From Acidimicrobiia bacterium (GTDB lineage Bacteria > Actinomycetota > Acidimicrobiia > IMCC26256 > JAMXLJ01), in the NCBI GenBank assembly GCA_024281095.1, contig JAMXLJ010000089.1:1-64000 (forward strand): 64,000 nt of DNA, read 5' to 3'. This document shows positions 7,278 to 15,816 of the stretch, one piece after another (position 1 is the stretch's first letter; the number at the start of each line of letters is the position of its first letter). Position numbers and translations under genes: made by a program. The notes beneath the pieces are model-generated. The model saw only the letters and a program-made list of their open reading frames with translations, searched no databases and was not told the DNA's origin.

Positions 7278-10200
7278 GGCACCACCGCCGTGAAAGCTCC
7301 ACTCACGCGCGGCCCGGCCGGCGTAGCACGCTCGCCGGCTGACGCTTGCACGCGGCTGGACCGCATCACGAGGCTGGCCCTGCTGAGCCTTTGGCCGCCG
7401 CTCGGTGCGACGCGGTGGTCCTCTCCCATGAGCGCGGCGGCGACAGTCGGGTGGCGGGCCGCGAGTGCGGCAAGATCCTCGGCGTCGAGAAGCAACAGCT
7501 CGACGGGCTCGTCGGCGCAGAGGACGGCACCAGTCTCTGCGCCGAGCACCGCCGCCACGCCGAACGCGTCGCCGGGCCGCAACTTCGCGGCCGCCACGAG
7601 TTGCCCGTCGAGACCGGGTGCAAGTACACGGGGACGACCTCTTCGCACGAACGCCAAGGCGCCCGTGTTGTCGGCGAAGCGTGCACCCGCCGCCAGGTCG
7701 ACCGCGCGCAATCGCGTCGCGACATCCACGAGATCGTCACGGCCCAAGCCAAAGAAGAAGTGCACGGCCGATAGAGCGGCGACGGCATCGAACGGCGTAT
7801 CCGTCGGCGTGATGCCACCCGTCTGCTCGCTCCAGAGCTCGGCGTACACACCCCCGAGCGCGAGGAGCTCGGCGTGCGTGCCGCGTTCCACGAGGTGACC
7901 GTCGGACATCACGAAGATCACGTCGTACTCCGTGATGGACGTCAGCCGGTGTGTCACGGCGATCGTGGTGCGTCCCTCCCCTACGCGCTCGAGCGTCGCG
8001 CTGATGCGTCGCTCGGTTCGGGGGTCGAGTGCCGAGGTCGCCTCGTCGAGCAACAGCACAGACGGGCCGCGAAGGAGCGCGCGCGCCAGCGCCAGCCGTT
8101 GCCGTTGGCCACCAGACAGCCGGTTCCCTCGCTCGCCCACGAGCGTGCCGTACCCGCGGGGCAACGTCTCGACGAACTCGTGAAGCTCCGCCGCACGCGA
8201 GGCGGCCTCGATCTCCGCGTCGGTGGCGTCCGGCTTGCCGAGCGCGATGTTCTCCCGAATGGTCGTGTCGAAGAGGAACGTGTCTTGGAACACGACGCCC
8301 AGCTGGCCGCGCAGCGACGCGAGCGTCACCTTGCGCACGTTGTGGCCGTCGAACAGAACGGCACCGGCGTTGACGTCGTAGAACCGCATGATGAGTTGGA
8401 GGACGGACGACTTCCCGGCGCCGGTCGGACCGACGAACGCGACGCGGCTCCCAGCCGGAATCGTGCACGTGATGCCTTCGAGGGTCGCACGGTCCGCGGT
8501 GTACGAGAAGTCGACATGGTCGAGTTGGATCTCGCGCTCGAGGGGCGCGAGATCAAAAGCGTCGGAGAGATCGTCGATCTCGCGCTGCGCGTCGAGTACT
8601 TCGTTGATACGCATGAGCGAACCGGTCGTGGCCTGCACCTGCTGACCGAGGCTCGTGAGCGCGGCCACGGGGCTCAGCACCTGTCCCATCATCGTCGTGA
8701 ACGCCACGAGCCCCCCGACCGTCAGTCGCCCGTGCAGGATCAACCACGAACCCAGCCCGAGCACGATGAGCTGCAACACGGTCACGATCATGTTGACGGA
8801 GAGACTGAACATGGCACCGAAGAGTTGTAGCTTGATCTCGCGGCCGAAGAGACGTTCGGACGCGCGACCGAACCGATCCTGCTCGCGTCGTTCCAGGCCG
8901 AACGCTTTGACGACCGCCTGCGCGCCGTAGTTCTCGGAAGCAACGGTGTACGTCGAGCCGAGCTCCTCCTGCACGGCGAGACTCCGACGTTGCGCGCCCG
9001 ACGCCATCGCGCGGTAGACGAGACCGACGAGCGGTGCGCCGATGATCACGACGAGGCCGAGGATCGGATCGAGCGTGACCAGCACGACTGCTGAGACCGC
9101 AACGGTCAACACCTGAAAGACGCCCTCACGGATGGTGAGGGAGATGCCCGCCTCCAGCTGTCCGACGTCCGAGAACAACCGGGAGAGCACGTCCCCCTCC
9201 TGCTGACGGCCGAACCACCCGGTCGAAAGGGCCTGCAACCGTGCGAACATGTCGACTCTCAGATCGCGTGTCACGGCGCTGCTCACATAGGCCGAGAGAT
9301 ACGAGCGCCGGAGCCCGGCGAGCAACGAGACGAGGAACGCAATGCCGAGCGCACCGACGATCTGCACCACTTGGCCGAAGCTGTGGCGCGGGATGGCGCT
9401 GTCGAACAGGCGTCGCATCGCGAACGGGAACACGGTGGTGAACCCGAGCGCGAGGACCATGTAGACGAAGATCTCGGCCTCCCGGCGCATGTGCGGCCGC
9501 AGATACCGCGCCGTGAGCCGTAGGAACTGTGTCAGTTTCACCTTCGGCTGCCGCTCGCCGAGCGCATCGCGCCACGCCTCCTCGAGCGCGGACAGGTTCT
9601 GCCCGTACACCTCGTGGACCGCGACGTCGAGGGCGCCCGGGCGCGCGCTCCACACGAGGCGGCGGAACGCGTCATGGCCGTCGCGCTCGATAAGGAACGA
9701 GACGAATGACTGAAGCATCGCGGTGCGGAGCTCGCCGTCTGCGTCCTCGAGCGTCGGAAGATCGACAGCGGCGAGCTCGTCGTCCGGGATCGGCCCGTCG
9801 GACACGGCAAGGCCGTAGCCCTCGAGGAGGAACCCGATCTCGCTCGCGGCGGGGAGCGCGGCGCCGAGCAAGAGCGCCAGTGCTCGCTCGGGCGCCTCGG
9901 GCGGCGCCTCGGCGGTCACAGCCATCCAGATCTCGCGCCGCTCGGCGTCGACGACGCTTCCGGCCGTCACCATCTCGCCGGTTCGCGGGTCGGGAAACGG
10001 GTCGACGAGGCAGAGCTGCGGCGCGACGGCCTGCATGTCGACTCCGAGCCCCGCGAGACGGCCGCGTGCGCGCCTGATCGCGGCAACCATCGCCGGCACC
10101 GCTCGCTCCCCGGCCGTACCCGGCTGGAACCGAATGACGGCGCCGTCGACGGGCCGCGCCTGCAGTTCGGCAAGGCGCACGGGCGCCGCCTGGTGAACCG

Positions 10201-10543
10201 GCCCCGCGAGGACCGCGATCTCGACACGGCCGAGGCGGACGCGGTCACCGGCACCGAGCGGGACGCAGCCGTCGATCGGAACATCGTTGACGGACGTCCC
10301 GTTCAAGCTCTCGAGGTCCGTGACCGTGAGCCCGGTCGGACCGACGTCCAAGGCGAGGTGACGGCGCGAGACCCTGGGATCGTCGACGACGACGCCCTCG
10401 CACTCGCGCCCGATGACAACGCGCGTGGTCACCGTGACGCGCCGCGGCGGCCGCCCCTCTTCACGGATCTCGACGACGTGCGCGTCGCCGCCCCCCGATG
10501 CGCCCTCGGTGCTCGCCGGCGCCTGACCCCCCATTGGCCGCAC
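7274..10543 (-). CDS. FHA / degenerate peptidase / ABC exporter / cyclic-nucleotide-binding-like fusion
   Basis: A 1089-residue multidomain protein. Residues about 37-112 form an FHA phosphothreonine-binding domain (VIGRE, SRRH, NGT). Residues about 140-335 resemble the MA-type zinc peptidases (FLLEGYGLAVSD, QSFVSFLIERDG, LDVAVHEVYGQNLSALEEAW) but without the HExxH zinc site. Residues about 350-645 are an ABC exporter membrane domain, and 670-905 the ATPase with Walker A GPTGAGKS (705-712), signature LSGGQ (809-813) and Walker B LLLDE. Residues about 920-1040 look like a cyclic-nucleotide-binding fold. There is no N-terminal C39 peptidase, so leader cleavage must be done elsewhere. NHLM-type bacteriocin exporters also carry a cyclic-nucleotide-like domain (family knowledge). 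GTG at 10543 or ATG at 10534 may be the start. Confidence 0.9.
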   Translation of the reverse strand: MRPMGGQAPASTEGASGGGDAHVVEIREEGRPPRRVTVTTRVVIGRECEGVVVDDPRVSRRHLALDVGPTGLTVTDLESLNGTSVNDVPIDGCVPLGAGDRVRLGRVEIAVLAGPVHQAAPVRLAELQARPVDGAVIRFQPGTAGERAVPAMVAAIRRARGRLAGLGVDMQAVAPQLCLVDPFPDPRTGEMVTAGSVVDAERREIWMAVTAEAPPEAPERALALLLGAALPAASEIGFLLEGYGLAVSDGPIPDDELAAVDLPTLEDADGELRTAMLQSFVSFLIERDGHDAFRRLVWSARPGALDVAVHEVYGQNLSALEEAWRDALGERQPKVKLTQFLRLTARYLRPHMRREAEIFVYMVLALGFTTVFPFAMRRLFDSAIPRHSFGQVVQIVGALGIAFLVSLLAGLRRSYLSAYVSSAVTRDLRVDMFARLQALSTGWFGRQQEGDVLSRLFSDVGQLEAGISLTIREGVFQVLTVAVSAVVLVTLDPILGLVVIIGAPLVGLVYRAMASGAQRRSLAVQEELGSTYTVASENYGAQAVVKAFGLERREQDRFGRASERLFGREIKLQLFGAMFSLSVNMIVTVLQLIVLGLGSWLILHGRLTVGGLVAFTTMMGQVLSPVAALTSLGQQVQATTGSLMRINEVLDAQREIDDLSDAFDLAPLEREIQLDHVDFSYTADRATLEGITCTIPAGSRVAFVGPTGAGKSSVLQLIMRFYDVNAGAVLFDGHNVRKVTLASLRGQLGVVFQDTFLFDTTIRENIALGKPDATDAEIEAASRAAELHEFVETLPRGYGTLVGERGNRLSGGQRQRLALARALLRGPSVLLLDEATSALDPRTERRISATLERVGEGRTTIAVTHRLTSITEYDVIFVMSDGHLVERGTHAELLALGGVYAELWSEQTGGITPTDTPFDAVAALSAVHFFFGLGRDDLVDVATRLRAVDLAAGARFADNTGALAFVRRGRPRVLAPGLDGQLVAAAKLRPGDAFGVAAVLGAETGAVLCADEPVELLLLDAEDLAALAARHPTVAAALMGEDHRVAPSGGQRLSRASLVMRSSRVQASAGERATPAGPRVSGAFTAVVP

Positions 10544-10593
10544 ATGCCATCACCGGCAGCGTCGATACGCAACCGCACCGCGCGTGGGTACAG

Positions 10594-10671
10594 CGTGAGC
10601 CGAGGCCTGCTTCGGCGCGCGAAGAGCGCTTTCGAGAAATAGGCCTCGAGACCTATGCCGATCGGCTCACG
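10594..10671. promoter_or_regulatory. Nested inverted repeats in the divergent intergenic region
   Basis: CGTGAGCCGA (10594-10603) is repeated inverted as TCGGCTCACG (10662-10671). Between them lies the near-perfect 18-bp palindrome ATAGGCCTCGAGACCTAT (10639-10656, core CTCGAG). The block lies between the transporter start (10543, minus strand) and the small peptide gene (10732, plus strand), where an operator would be expected. No recognised regulator motif was matched. Confidence 0.4.
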
Positions 10672-10731
10672 CCTGCCGATAGGACTCCTGCGGCCAACCC
10701 CAGCGCCGCGTACTTGAAGGAGACCAACGCA

Positions 10732-10821
10732 ATGAAGCGTCGTGTCATGCAGCTCAGCACTGCGATCGCCTCGTTCGCCGCCCTGGCCGCCGTCCTCGGT
10801 GCCGGGGTGAAGTGGGGCTGA
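10732..10821 (+). CDS. 29-residue cationic hydrophobic peptide
   Basis: A short gene with a strong ribosome-binding site, TTGAAGGAGA, 8 nt before the ATG. The peptide starts MKRRVMQLSTAIAS, continues with an alanine/leucine-rich hydrophobic stretch and ends GAGVKWG. The layout, two or three positive residues followed by about 18 hydrophobic residues, suggests a single membrane helix or a signal-like peptide. It has no cysteine, so it is not another substrate of the type encoded at 3.7-4.7 kb. It diverges from the transporter operon across the inverted-repeat block and is followed by a hairpin. I do not recognise the family; a role in the peptide locus is only positional inference. Confidence 0.6.
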   Translation: MKRRVMQLSTAIASFAALAAVLGAGVKWG

Positions 10822-10843
10822 GCAAGACTGAACAGGCAGGGAT

Positions 10844-10868
10844 GCCCCGGGTGTTCACAGCCCGGGGC
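10844..10868. terminator. GC-rich hairpin between converging genes
   Basis: GCCCCGGG (10844-10851) and CCCGGGGC (10861-10868) are perfect complements around a 9-nt loop. It lies between the end of the 29-residue peptide gene and the end of asd on the opposite strand, so it could terminate both. No T-run follows on either side. Confidence 0.5.
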
Positions 10869-10885
10869 TCCCGCGCATTGCTCGC

Positions 10886-11929
10886 TCACTGTGCGAGGAG
10901 CAGCTCCGCCATCTGCACCGCGTTGAGCGCGGCGCCCTTGCGCAGGTTGTCGCCCGTGACCCACAGGTCGATAGCGCCGGGCTGCGACGGATCCTCACGC
11001 ACCCGCCCGACCAACACGGGATCGATACCGGCCGACTCGAGCGGCGTCGGCGCGCCCGCACCGACGTCGACGAGACGAACGCCGGGTGCCTCGCGCAGCA
11101 GGTCGACCGCTTCGTCGCGCGAGACCGGCCGGCGGAACGCGAGGTTCGCGGTCATCGCGTGACCGACGTACACCGGCACGCGGACGCACGTCGCCGTCAC
11201 CCGCATGTCGTCGGCGTGCAGGATCTTTCGGCTCTCCCGCACGAGCTTCCACTCTTCCGACGTGTACCCGGCTTCCTTGACGGAGCCGGCGAGCGGGATG
11301 ACGTTGCCGGCGATCGGCTTCGGCCACACGGCACCCGCCTCGAGCACGTCACCGAGGGCGCCGGCGCGGCGCAGCCGCTCCGACTGGCCGTCGTACTTGG
11401 TCCACTGCTCGTCGAGCTCGTGCATGCCGGGCTGGCCCGCGCCCGAGACGGACTGGTACGTCGAGACCACCATGCGGTCGATGGCGGCGGCACGGTGCAA
11501 CGGTGCGAGCGCCGTGACGAGCACCATCGTGGTGCAGTTGGGGCACGACGCGATCCCACGCGGCAGTGTGCGCATGTCGTCGGGATTGACCTCGGCCACG
11601 ACGAGCGGCACATCGGGGTCCATGCGGAACGCGGCCGAGTTGTCGACGACCTTCGCGCCTGCCGCCGCCGCGGCCGGCGCCCACTCGATCGACAAGGGAT
11701 CGTCGACGTCGACGATCACGAGGTCGAGACCGTCGAAGCAGCCGTCGCGCAACACCTCGCACGGCACCTCGCCACCGGCGAAGGGAAGCCGGCGCCCTTC
11801 CGAGCGGGGTGACGCGTAGGCGCGCAGCCGCCCGACCGGGAAACGGCGCTCCTCGAGGACGCGCAACATCTCCTGACCGACGAGACCCGTCGCCCCGACG
11901 ACGCCGACGTCCACAGAAGAGGAGCTCAC
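10886..11929 (-). CDS. asd: Aspartate-semialdehyde dehydrogenase
   Basis: Reduces aspartyl phosphate to aspartate semialdehyde with NADPH, the branch point for lysine/diaminopimelate, threonine and methionine. The 347-residue protein has the N-terminal Rossmann motif [11 protein letters not shown], the catalytic Cys132 in SCPNCTT and the later YQSVSGAG and [12 protein letters not shown] segments typical of the family. The length is normal. GTG at 11929 overlaps the lysC stop (GTGA), so it is coupled to aspartokinase, an arrangement also found in mycobacteria and corynebacteria. It ends near the hairpin at 10844. Confidence 0.97.
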   Translation of the reverse strand: MSSSSVDVGVVGATGLVGQEMLRVLEERRFPVGRLRAYASPRSEGRRLPFAGGEVPCEVLRDGCFDGLDLVIVDVDDPLSIEWAPAAAAAGAKVVDNSAAFRMDPDVPLVVAEVNPDDMRTLPRGIASCPNCTTMVLVTALAPLHRAAAIDRMVVSTYQSVSGAGQPGMHELDEQWTKYDGQSERLRRAGALGDVLEAGAVWPKPIAGNVIPLAGSVKEAGYTSEEWKLVRESRKILHADDMRVTATCVRVPVYVGHAMTANLAFRRPVSRDEAVDLLREAPGVRLVDVGAGAPTPLESAGIDPVLVGRVREDPSQPGAIDLWVTGDNLRKGAALNAVQMAELLLAQ

Positions 11930-13143
11930 GACGCCTCCTCGAGCGCGAACGCCTTGTGCAGTGCGCGCACGGCGCGCTCCACGTCGTCGGCCTGCACGAC
12001 GCACGAGATCCGGATCGACGAGGTGCTGATCATCTCGATGTTGACGCCCTCGTTCGCGAGCACCTCGAACATCTGGGCGGCGACACCCGGGTTGCTCTTC
12101 ATGCCCGCACCGATGAGCGAGACGCGCCCGATGCCGGTGTCGTGACGGAAGCCGCTCGCCTCGGTCTCCGCGACGATCGTCTCCATGACCTTCAACGTGC
12201 GTGGGAGATCGTCCTTCGGGACGGTGAAGGAGATGTCGGTGTGGCCGCCGGCCGACACGTTCTGCACGATCATGTCGACGTTCACGGCCTCCTCCGCGAG
12301 CGAGCGAAACAGCTTCGCGGCGATGCCGGGACGATCGGGTACCTGCTCGATCGTGACCTTCGCCTCCGACACGTCGTGCGTGACGGTCGAGATGATCGCC
12401 TGTTCCATCATCGGTTCTTCCTCTCGAACCCACGTGCCGGGTTCCCACGTGAAGCTCGACCGCACGTGCACGGGGACGCGGTAACGCCGGGCGAACTCCA
12501 CGGACCGCAGCGCGAGAACCTTGCCTCCGCTCGCGGCGGCCTCGAGCATCTCCTCGTACGACACACGCGCCAGCCGCCGGGCTGCGGGCTCGATGCGGGG
12601 GTCGGCCGTGTACACGCCCGCCACGTCGGTGTAGATCTCGCACGCATCGGCATGGAGCGCGGCCGCGAGCGCGACCGCAGTGGTGTCGGAACCGCCCCGT
12701 CCGAGGGTCGTGATGTCGCGTGTGGTCGACACCCCCTGGAAGCCGGCTACGACCGCCACGCTCCCGCCGGCGATCGCCTCGCGGATGCGGTCGCCCTTCA
12801 CCTCGATGATCTTCGCCTTGCCGTGCGTCGTGTCGGTGACGATGCCGGCCTGTGAGCCCGTGAACGAGACGGCCGGCTCGCCGTGGTCGATGATCGCCAT
12901 GCACAGCAGGGCGATGGAGATCCTCTCCCCCGCCGTGAGCAGCATGTCGAGCTCGCGCAGCGCCGGGCTCTGTGACACATCGTTGGCCAGCCGGACGAGA
13001 TCGTCGGTGGTCTTGCCCATCGCCGAGACGACCACGACGACGTCGTCGCCGTTGTGGCGGGACCGCACGATGTGCTCCGCCACGGCCCGGATGCGGTCGG
13101 GGTCGGCGACCGAGGTGCCGCCGTACTTCTGGACGATCAACAT
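11926..13143 (-). CDS. lysC: Aspartokinase
   Basis: Phosphorylates aspartate, the first step of the aspartate amino-acid family. The 405-residue protein opens with [18 protein letters not shown] is the signature of the amino-acid kinase domain. Two ACT repeats at the C terminus ([17 protein letters not shown] and [19 protein letters not shown]) should bind lysine and/or threonine for feedback control. The ATG at 13143 is preferred because the family motif follows at once; upstream in-frame sequence is Arg-rich and unlike protein. As in other actinobacteria, an internal start could also give a separate beta subunit, but this cannot be judged here. Confidence 0.97.
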   Translation of the reverse strand: MLIVQKYGGTSVADPDRIRAVAEHIVRSRHNGDDVVVVVSAMGKTTDDLVRLANDVSQSPALRELDMLLTAGERISIALLCMAIIDHGEPAVSFTGSQAGIVTDTTHGKAKIIEVKGDRIREAIAGGSVAVVAGFQGVSTTRDITTLGRGGSDTTAVALAAALHADACEIYTDVAGVYTADPRIEPAARRLARVSYEEMLEAAASGGKVLALRSVEFARRYRVPVHVRSSFTWEPGTWVREEEPMMEQAIISTVTHDVSEAKVTIEQVPDRPGIAAKLFRSLAEEAVNVDMIVQNVSAGGHTDISFTVPKDDLPRTLKVMETIVAETEASGFRHDTGIGRVSLIGAGMKSNPGVAAQMFEVLANEGVNIEMISTSSIRISCVVQADDVERAVRALHKAFALEEAS

Positions 13144-13247
13144 GCGCGCCTCGACGCGCCGAAGGGAGCCACGACGGGCGATTCTACCGGCGGGCCCGCT
13201 GCGGCCCGGCTCGCTTTCCCGCCGCCGGGACCGACGGCGGCGCGTCG

Positions 13248-13253
13248 TAGACT
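13248..13253 (+). promoter_or_regulatory. Possible -10 hexamer TAGACT for the cyclophilin gene
   Basis: TAGACT matches TANNNT and ends 8 nt before the GTG start at 13262; no Shine-Dalgarno sequence is seen between them. This fits a leaderless or near-leaderless transcript. Confidence 0.3.
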
Positions 13254-13261
13254 CCCGCCCC

Positions 13262-14077
13262 GTGTCCAAGGCCACCAAGAGGGAACGTCAGCGTCAGAAC
13301 CGGGAGCTCGCACGGGCCCGCGAGCTCGCGCTCGCCAAGCGACGGCAGCGCACGAAGGCCGCCCGCAACGCGATCATCGCCGCCGTGCTGATCGTCGGCG
13401 TGGTGCTGCTGATCAACACGTTCACGGGCGGCGGCAGCACCAAGAAGAAGACCGCGGCAACCACCGCCACCACCGCGGCGCCGGCCGCGACGACGGCGCC
13501 CGTCTCGGCTGCGGGCTGTGAGAACGTCAACAAGCCGGCACCGAAGACCACCACGTTCACGACCGCACCGCCGATGACGATCAACGCGGCCAAGACCTAC
13601 ACCGCCGTGCTCGAGACCAGCTGCGGCAAGATCACGATCACCCTCGACGCGAAGAACGCACCGGTCGCGACGAACAACTTCGTGTTCCTGGCCCGCCAGC
13701 ACTTCTACGACGGCGAGTGGTTCCACCGGATCGTGGCCGACTTCGTCGTTCAGGACGGTGACCCCAAGGGCGACGGCACGGGCGGCCCGGGATACAGCGT
13801 GCAGGGCGAGGTTCCGAAGGACAGCTATCCCTTGGGCTCGCTCGCCGCGGCGAAGAGCGGGAACGAGCCGGCCGGCACGATGGGCTCGCAGTACTTCATC
13901 GTCACCGGCCAGAACGGCACGACGTTGCCGAACGACTACGCGCGCTTCGGCAAGGTCACCGCGGGGATGGACGTCGCGACCAAGATCGCCTCGTTCGCTC
14001 CTGCCAACGACACGTCGGGCACGGGGCAGCCGACCAAGGTCGTCACGATCAAGTCGGTGACGATCACCGAGTCGTAA
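13262..14077 (+). CDS. Membrane-anchored cyclophilin-type peptidyl-prolyl isomerase
   Basis: The 271-residue protein has a basic cytoplasmic tail ([15 protein letters not shown]), one transmembrane helix (about residues 36-56, [16 protein letters not shown]), a Thr/Ala-rich linker and an outward cyclophilin domain from about residue 110. The domain shows [45 protein letters not shown] and YARFGKV, the usual active-site segments. It should help fold secreted proteins at the outer face of the membrane. The GTG at 13262 places the start at the basic tail. It is divergent from lysC with about 118 bp between them. Confidence 0.93.
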   Translation: MSKATKRERQRQNRELARARELALAKRRQRTKAARNAIIAAVLIVGVVLLINTFTGGGSTKKKTAATTATTAAPAATTAPVSAAGCENVNKPAPKTTTFTTAPPMTINAAKTYTAVLETSCGKITITLDAKNAPVATNNFVFLARQHFYDGEWFHRIVADFVVQDGDPKGDGTGGPGYSVQGEVPKDSYPLGSLAAAKSGNEPAGTMGSQYFIVTGQNGTTLPNDYARFGKVTAGMDVATKIASFAPANDTSGTGQPTKVVTIKSVTITES

Positions 14078-14089
14078 CGCTCGGGCCGG

Positions 14090-14788
14090 TCACCGGGCGA
14101 GGGAAACGTGGTCGCCTGGACGGAACTCGTGTCGCTCGCCGTCGCCGTAGACGGTCACGACACCCTCGCCGTCGACCGTCCAGTTCCCGTCGGGGTCGCG
14201 CACGAGCGCGGTGTGCTCGTCGATCCCGGCGAGCACCGCTGACGGCGGCAGCAGATCGACCGAGCGCTCGCGGAGATGGTCGGCCGCGGTGCCGTGATAC
14301 GGGAACACCGCGAGGTCGGTGAGCAGGCCCAGCCCAACCGTGTACGCGCCGCCGCGCGGATCGACCATCGGGTCGCAGAGCAACGTCGCGCCCGCGCCCG
14401 ACGCCGCGACCACCGCGCCACGCTCGTACGCCGCGAGCAGGGCGTCGTAGAGCGCCGATCCCTTCAGCACCGAGCGCAGGTGAAGCGGCGACCCGTCGGC
14501 GAGGTAGACGAACGTGGCGTCACGCACCGTCTCGACGTTGCCGGCGTCCTCGGCCTCGGACCGGTGCAACACCATGAGCGGCGTCACGGAGGCCCCGAGC
14601 CCGTCGAAGTGCTCGGCCGCACGCTCGGCCACACGATCGGCGTGCTCGAACGCGGCCGCGGTCGGCAGGACCACGACCTGCGTGCCACCGCTCGCGGCGA
14701 GGAGCTCGGCGTCGAACCCGGAGCACGCGGCGTCGAACTCGCCCCCGCCGACGAGGGCCAGCGTTCCGGCTGTGCGCTTCGCCGCCAT
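14090..14788 (-). CDS. S51 (cyanophycinase/dipeptidase E)-like protein, catalytic Ser apparently missing
   Basis: The 232-residue protein has the class-I glutamine-amidotransferase-like fold of peptidase family S51: GTLALVGGGEF at the start, VVVLPTAAAFE, and YLADGSPLHLRSVL. In active members the nucleophile lies in a GxSAGA motif. Here the matching segment reads VVAASGAGATLLCDP, so glycine occupies the nucleophile position and serine is one residue early. The later segments GLGLLTDLAVFPYHG and VLAGIDEHTALV are conserved. It may be a non-catalytic relative or use a shifted serine. It converges with the cyclophilin gene, with 12 bp between them. Confidence 0.8.
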   Translation of the reverse strand: MAAKRTAGTLALVGGGEFDAACSGFDAELLAASGGTQVVVLPTAAAFEHADRVAERAAEHFDGLGASVTPLMVLHRSEAEDAGNVETVRDATFVYLADGSPLHLRSVLKGSALYDALLAAYERGAVVAASGAGATLLCDPMVDPRGGAYTVGLGLLTDLAVFPYHGTAADHLRERSVDLLPPSAVLAGIDEHTALVRDPDGNWTVDGEGVVTVYGDGERHEFRPGDHVSLAR

Positions 14789-14916
14789 GGCTCGGGGAGC
14801 CTATCCACTCGGCCACGTGCGCCGGTTCGACCCATCGTGGGACCTGCGCATGGTTTGGGCAGTGGTAGCTACCCGTCGGTAACCTTCGTCTTTCCGTCAC
14901 CGAGGGGAGACCGTCG

Positions 14917-15774
14917 ATGGAGATCAAGCGGGTCGGGATCGTCGGGTCCGGGATCATGGGCGCGGGTGTCGCGGAGGTGGCGTCCAAGGCGGGGTTCGAG
15001 GTCGTCCTGCGGAGCCGGCAGCAGTCGAGCGCCGACGCCATGGTGGCCGGCCTCGAGAAGTCGCTCGGCCGCCAGGTGGAAAAGGGCCGCCTCGCCGAGG
15101 CCGACCGCGACGCCACGCTCGCACGCGTCCGCGCCGTGTCGGACCTCGGTGAGCTGGCGGAGTGCGACCTCGTGATCGAGTCCGTCGTCGAGGACCTCCC
15201 CACGAAGAAGCACCTCTTCAACGAGCTCGACCGGATCTGTCGCGATGGCGCGATCCTCGCCACGAACACGTCGACCCTGCCGGTCGTCGAGCTCGCGATG
15301 GAGACCGGCCGCCCCAACCTCGTCTGTGGCATCCACTTCTTCAATCCCGCGCCGGCGATGCCGCTCGTCGAGATCGTGCGCGCCATCACGACCGGCGACG
15401 ACACCGTCGACACGGCCCGCGCCTTCGCCGAAGCCTGTGGCAAGACACCCGTGCTCGTGAGGGACCAGGCCGGCTTCATCGTGAACGCGCTGTTGTTCCC
15501 GTACCTGAACAACGCGGTGAAGCTGCTCGACGCCGGCGTCGCAACCCGCGACGACATCGACGCCGCGATGAAGGGCGGCTGCAACTTCCCGATGGGCCCG
15601 CTCGAGCTGCTCGACCTCGTCGGGCTCGACACGAGCCTCGCGATCCTCGAGGCGCTGTACGCGGAGTTCCGCGACCCCAACTACGCGCCCGCGCCATTGC
15701 TCAAGCGCATGGTGAGCGCGGAGAAGCTCGGCCGGAAGACCCGCCAAGGGTTCTACGACTACGCCAAGAAGTAG
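14917..15774 (+). CDS. 3-hydroxybutyryl-CoA dehydrogenase
   Basis: Interconverts acetoacetyl-CoA and 3-hydroxybutyryl-CoA. The 285-residue protein has the nucleotide-binding motif VGIVGSGIMGAGVAEV at the N terminus, the active-site segment CGIHFFNPAPAMPLVEIV and the C-terminal dimer domain with KGGCNFPMGPLELLDLVGLD. The size is right for the short, single-function enzymes used in butyryl-CoA and PHB-related routes. GGGGAGA precedes the ATG. The next gene, ethylmalonyl-CoA mutase, begins about 40 bp downstream, so a joint role in the ethylmalonyl-CoA pathway is likely. Confidence 0.95.
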   Translation: MEIKRVGIVGSGIMGAGVAEVASKAGFEVVLRSRQQSSADAMVAGLEKSLGRQVEKGRLAEADRDATLARVRAVSDLGELAECDLVIESVVEDLPTKKHLFNELDRICRDGAILATNTSTLPVVELAMETGRPNLVCGIHFFNPAPAMPLVEIVRAITTGDDTVDTARAFAEACGKTPVLVRDQAGFIVNALLFPYLNNAVKLLDAGVATRDDIDAAMKGGCNFPMGPLELLDLVGLDTSLAILEALYAEFRDPNYAPAPLLKRMVSAEKLGRKTRQGFYDYAKK

Positions 15775-15816
15775 ACCCGTGTGCTGCCGCGTCGGCCTCG
15801 GGTGGAGAATGGGGTC

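Noticed and set aside
10732-10821. 29-residue peptide as another substrate of the maturase
   Set aside because: It has no cysteine and lacks the leader helix shared by the three precursors.
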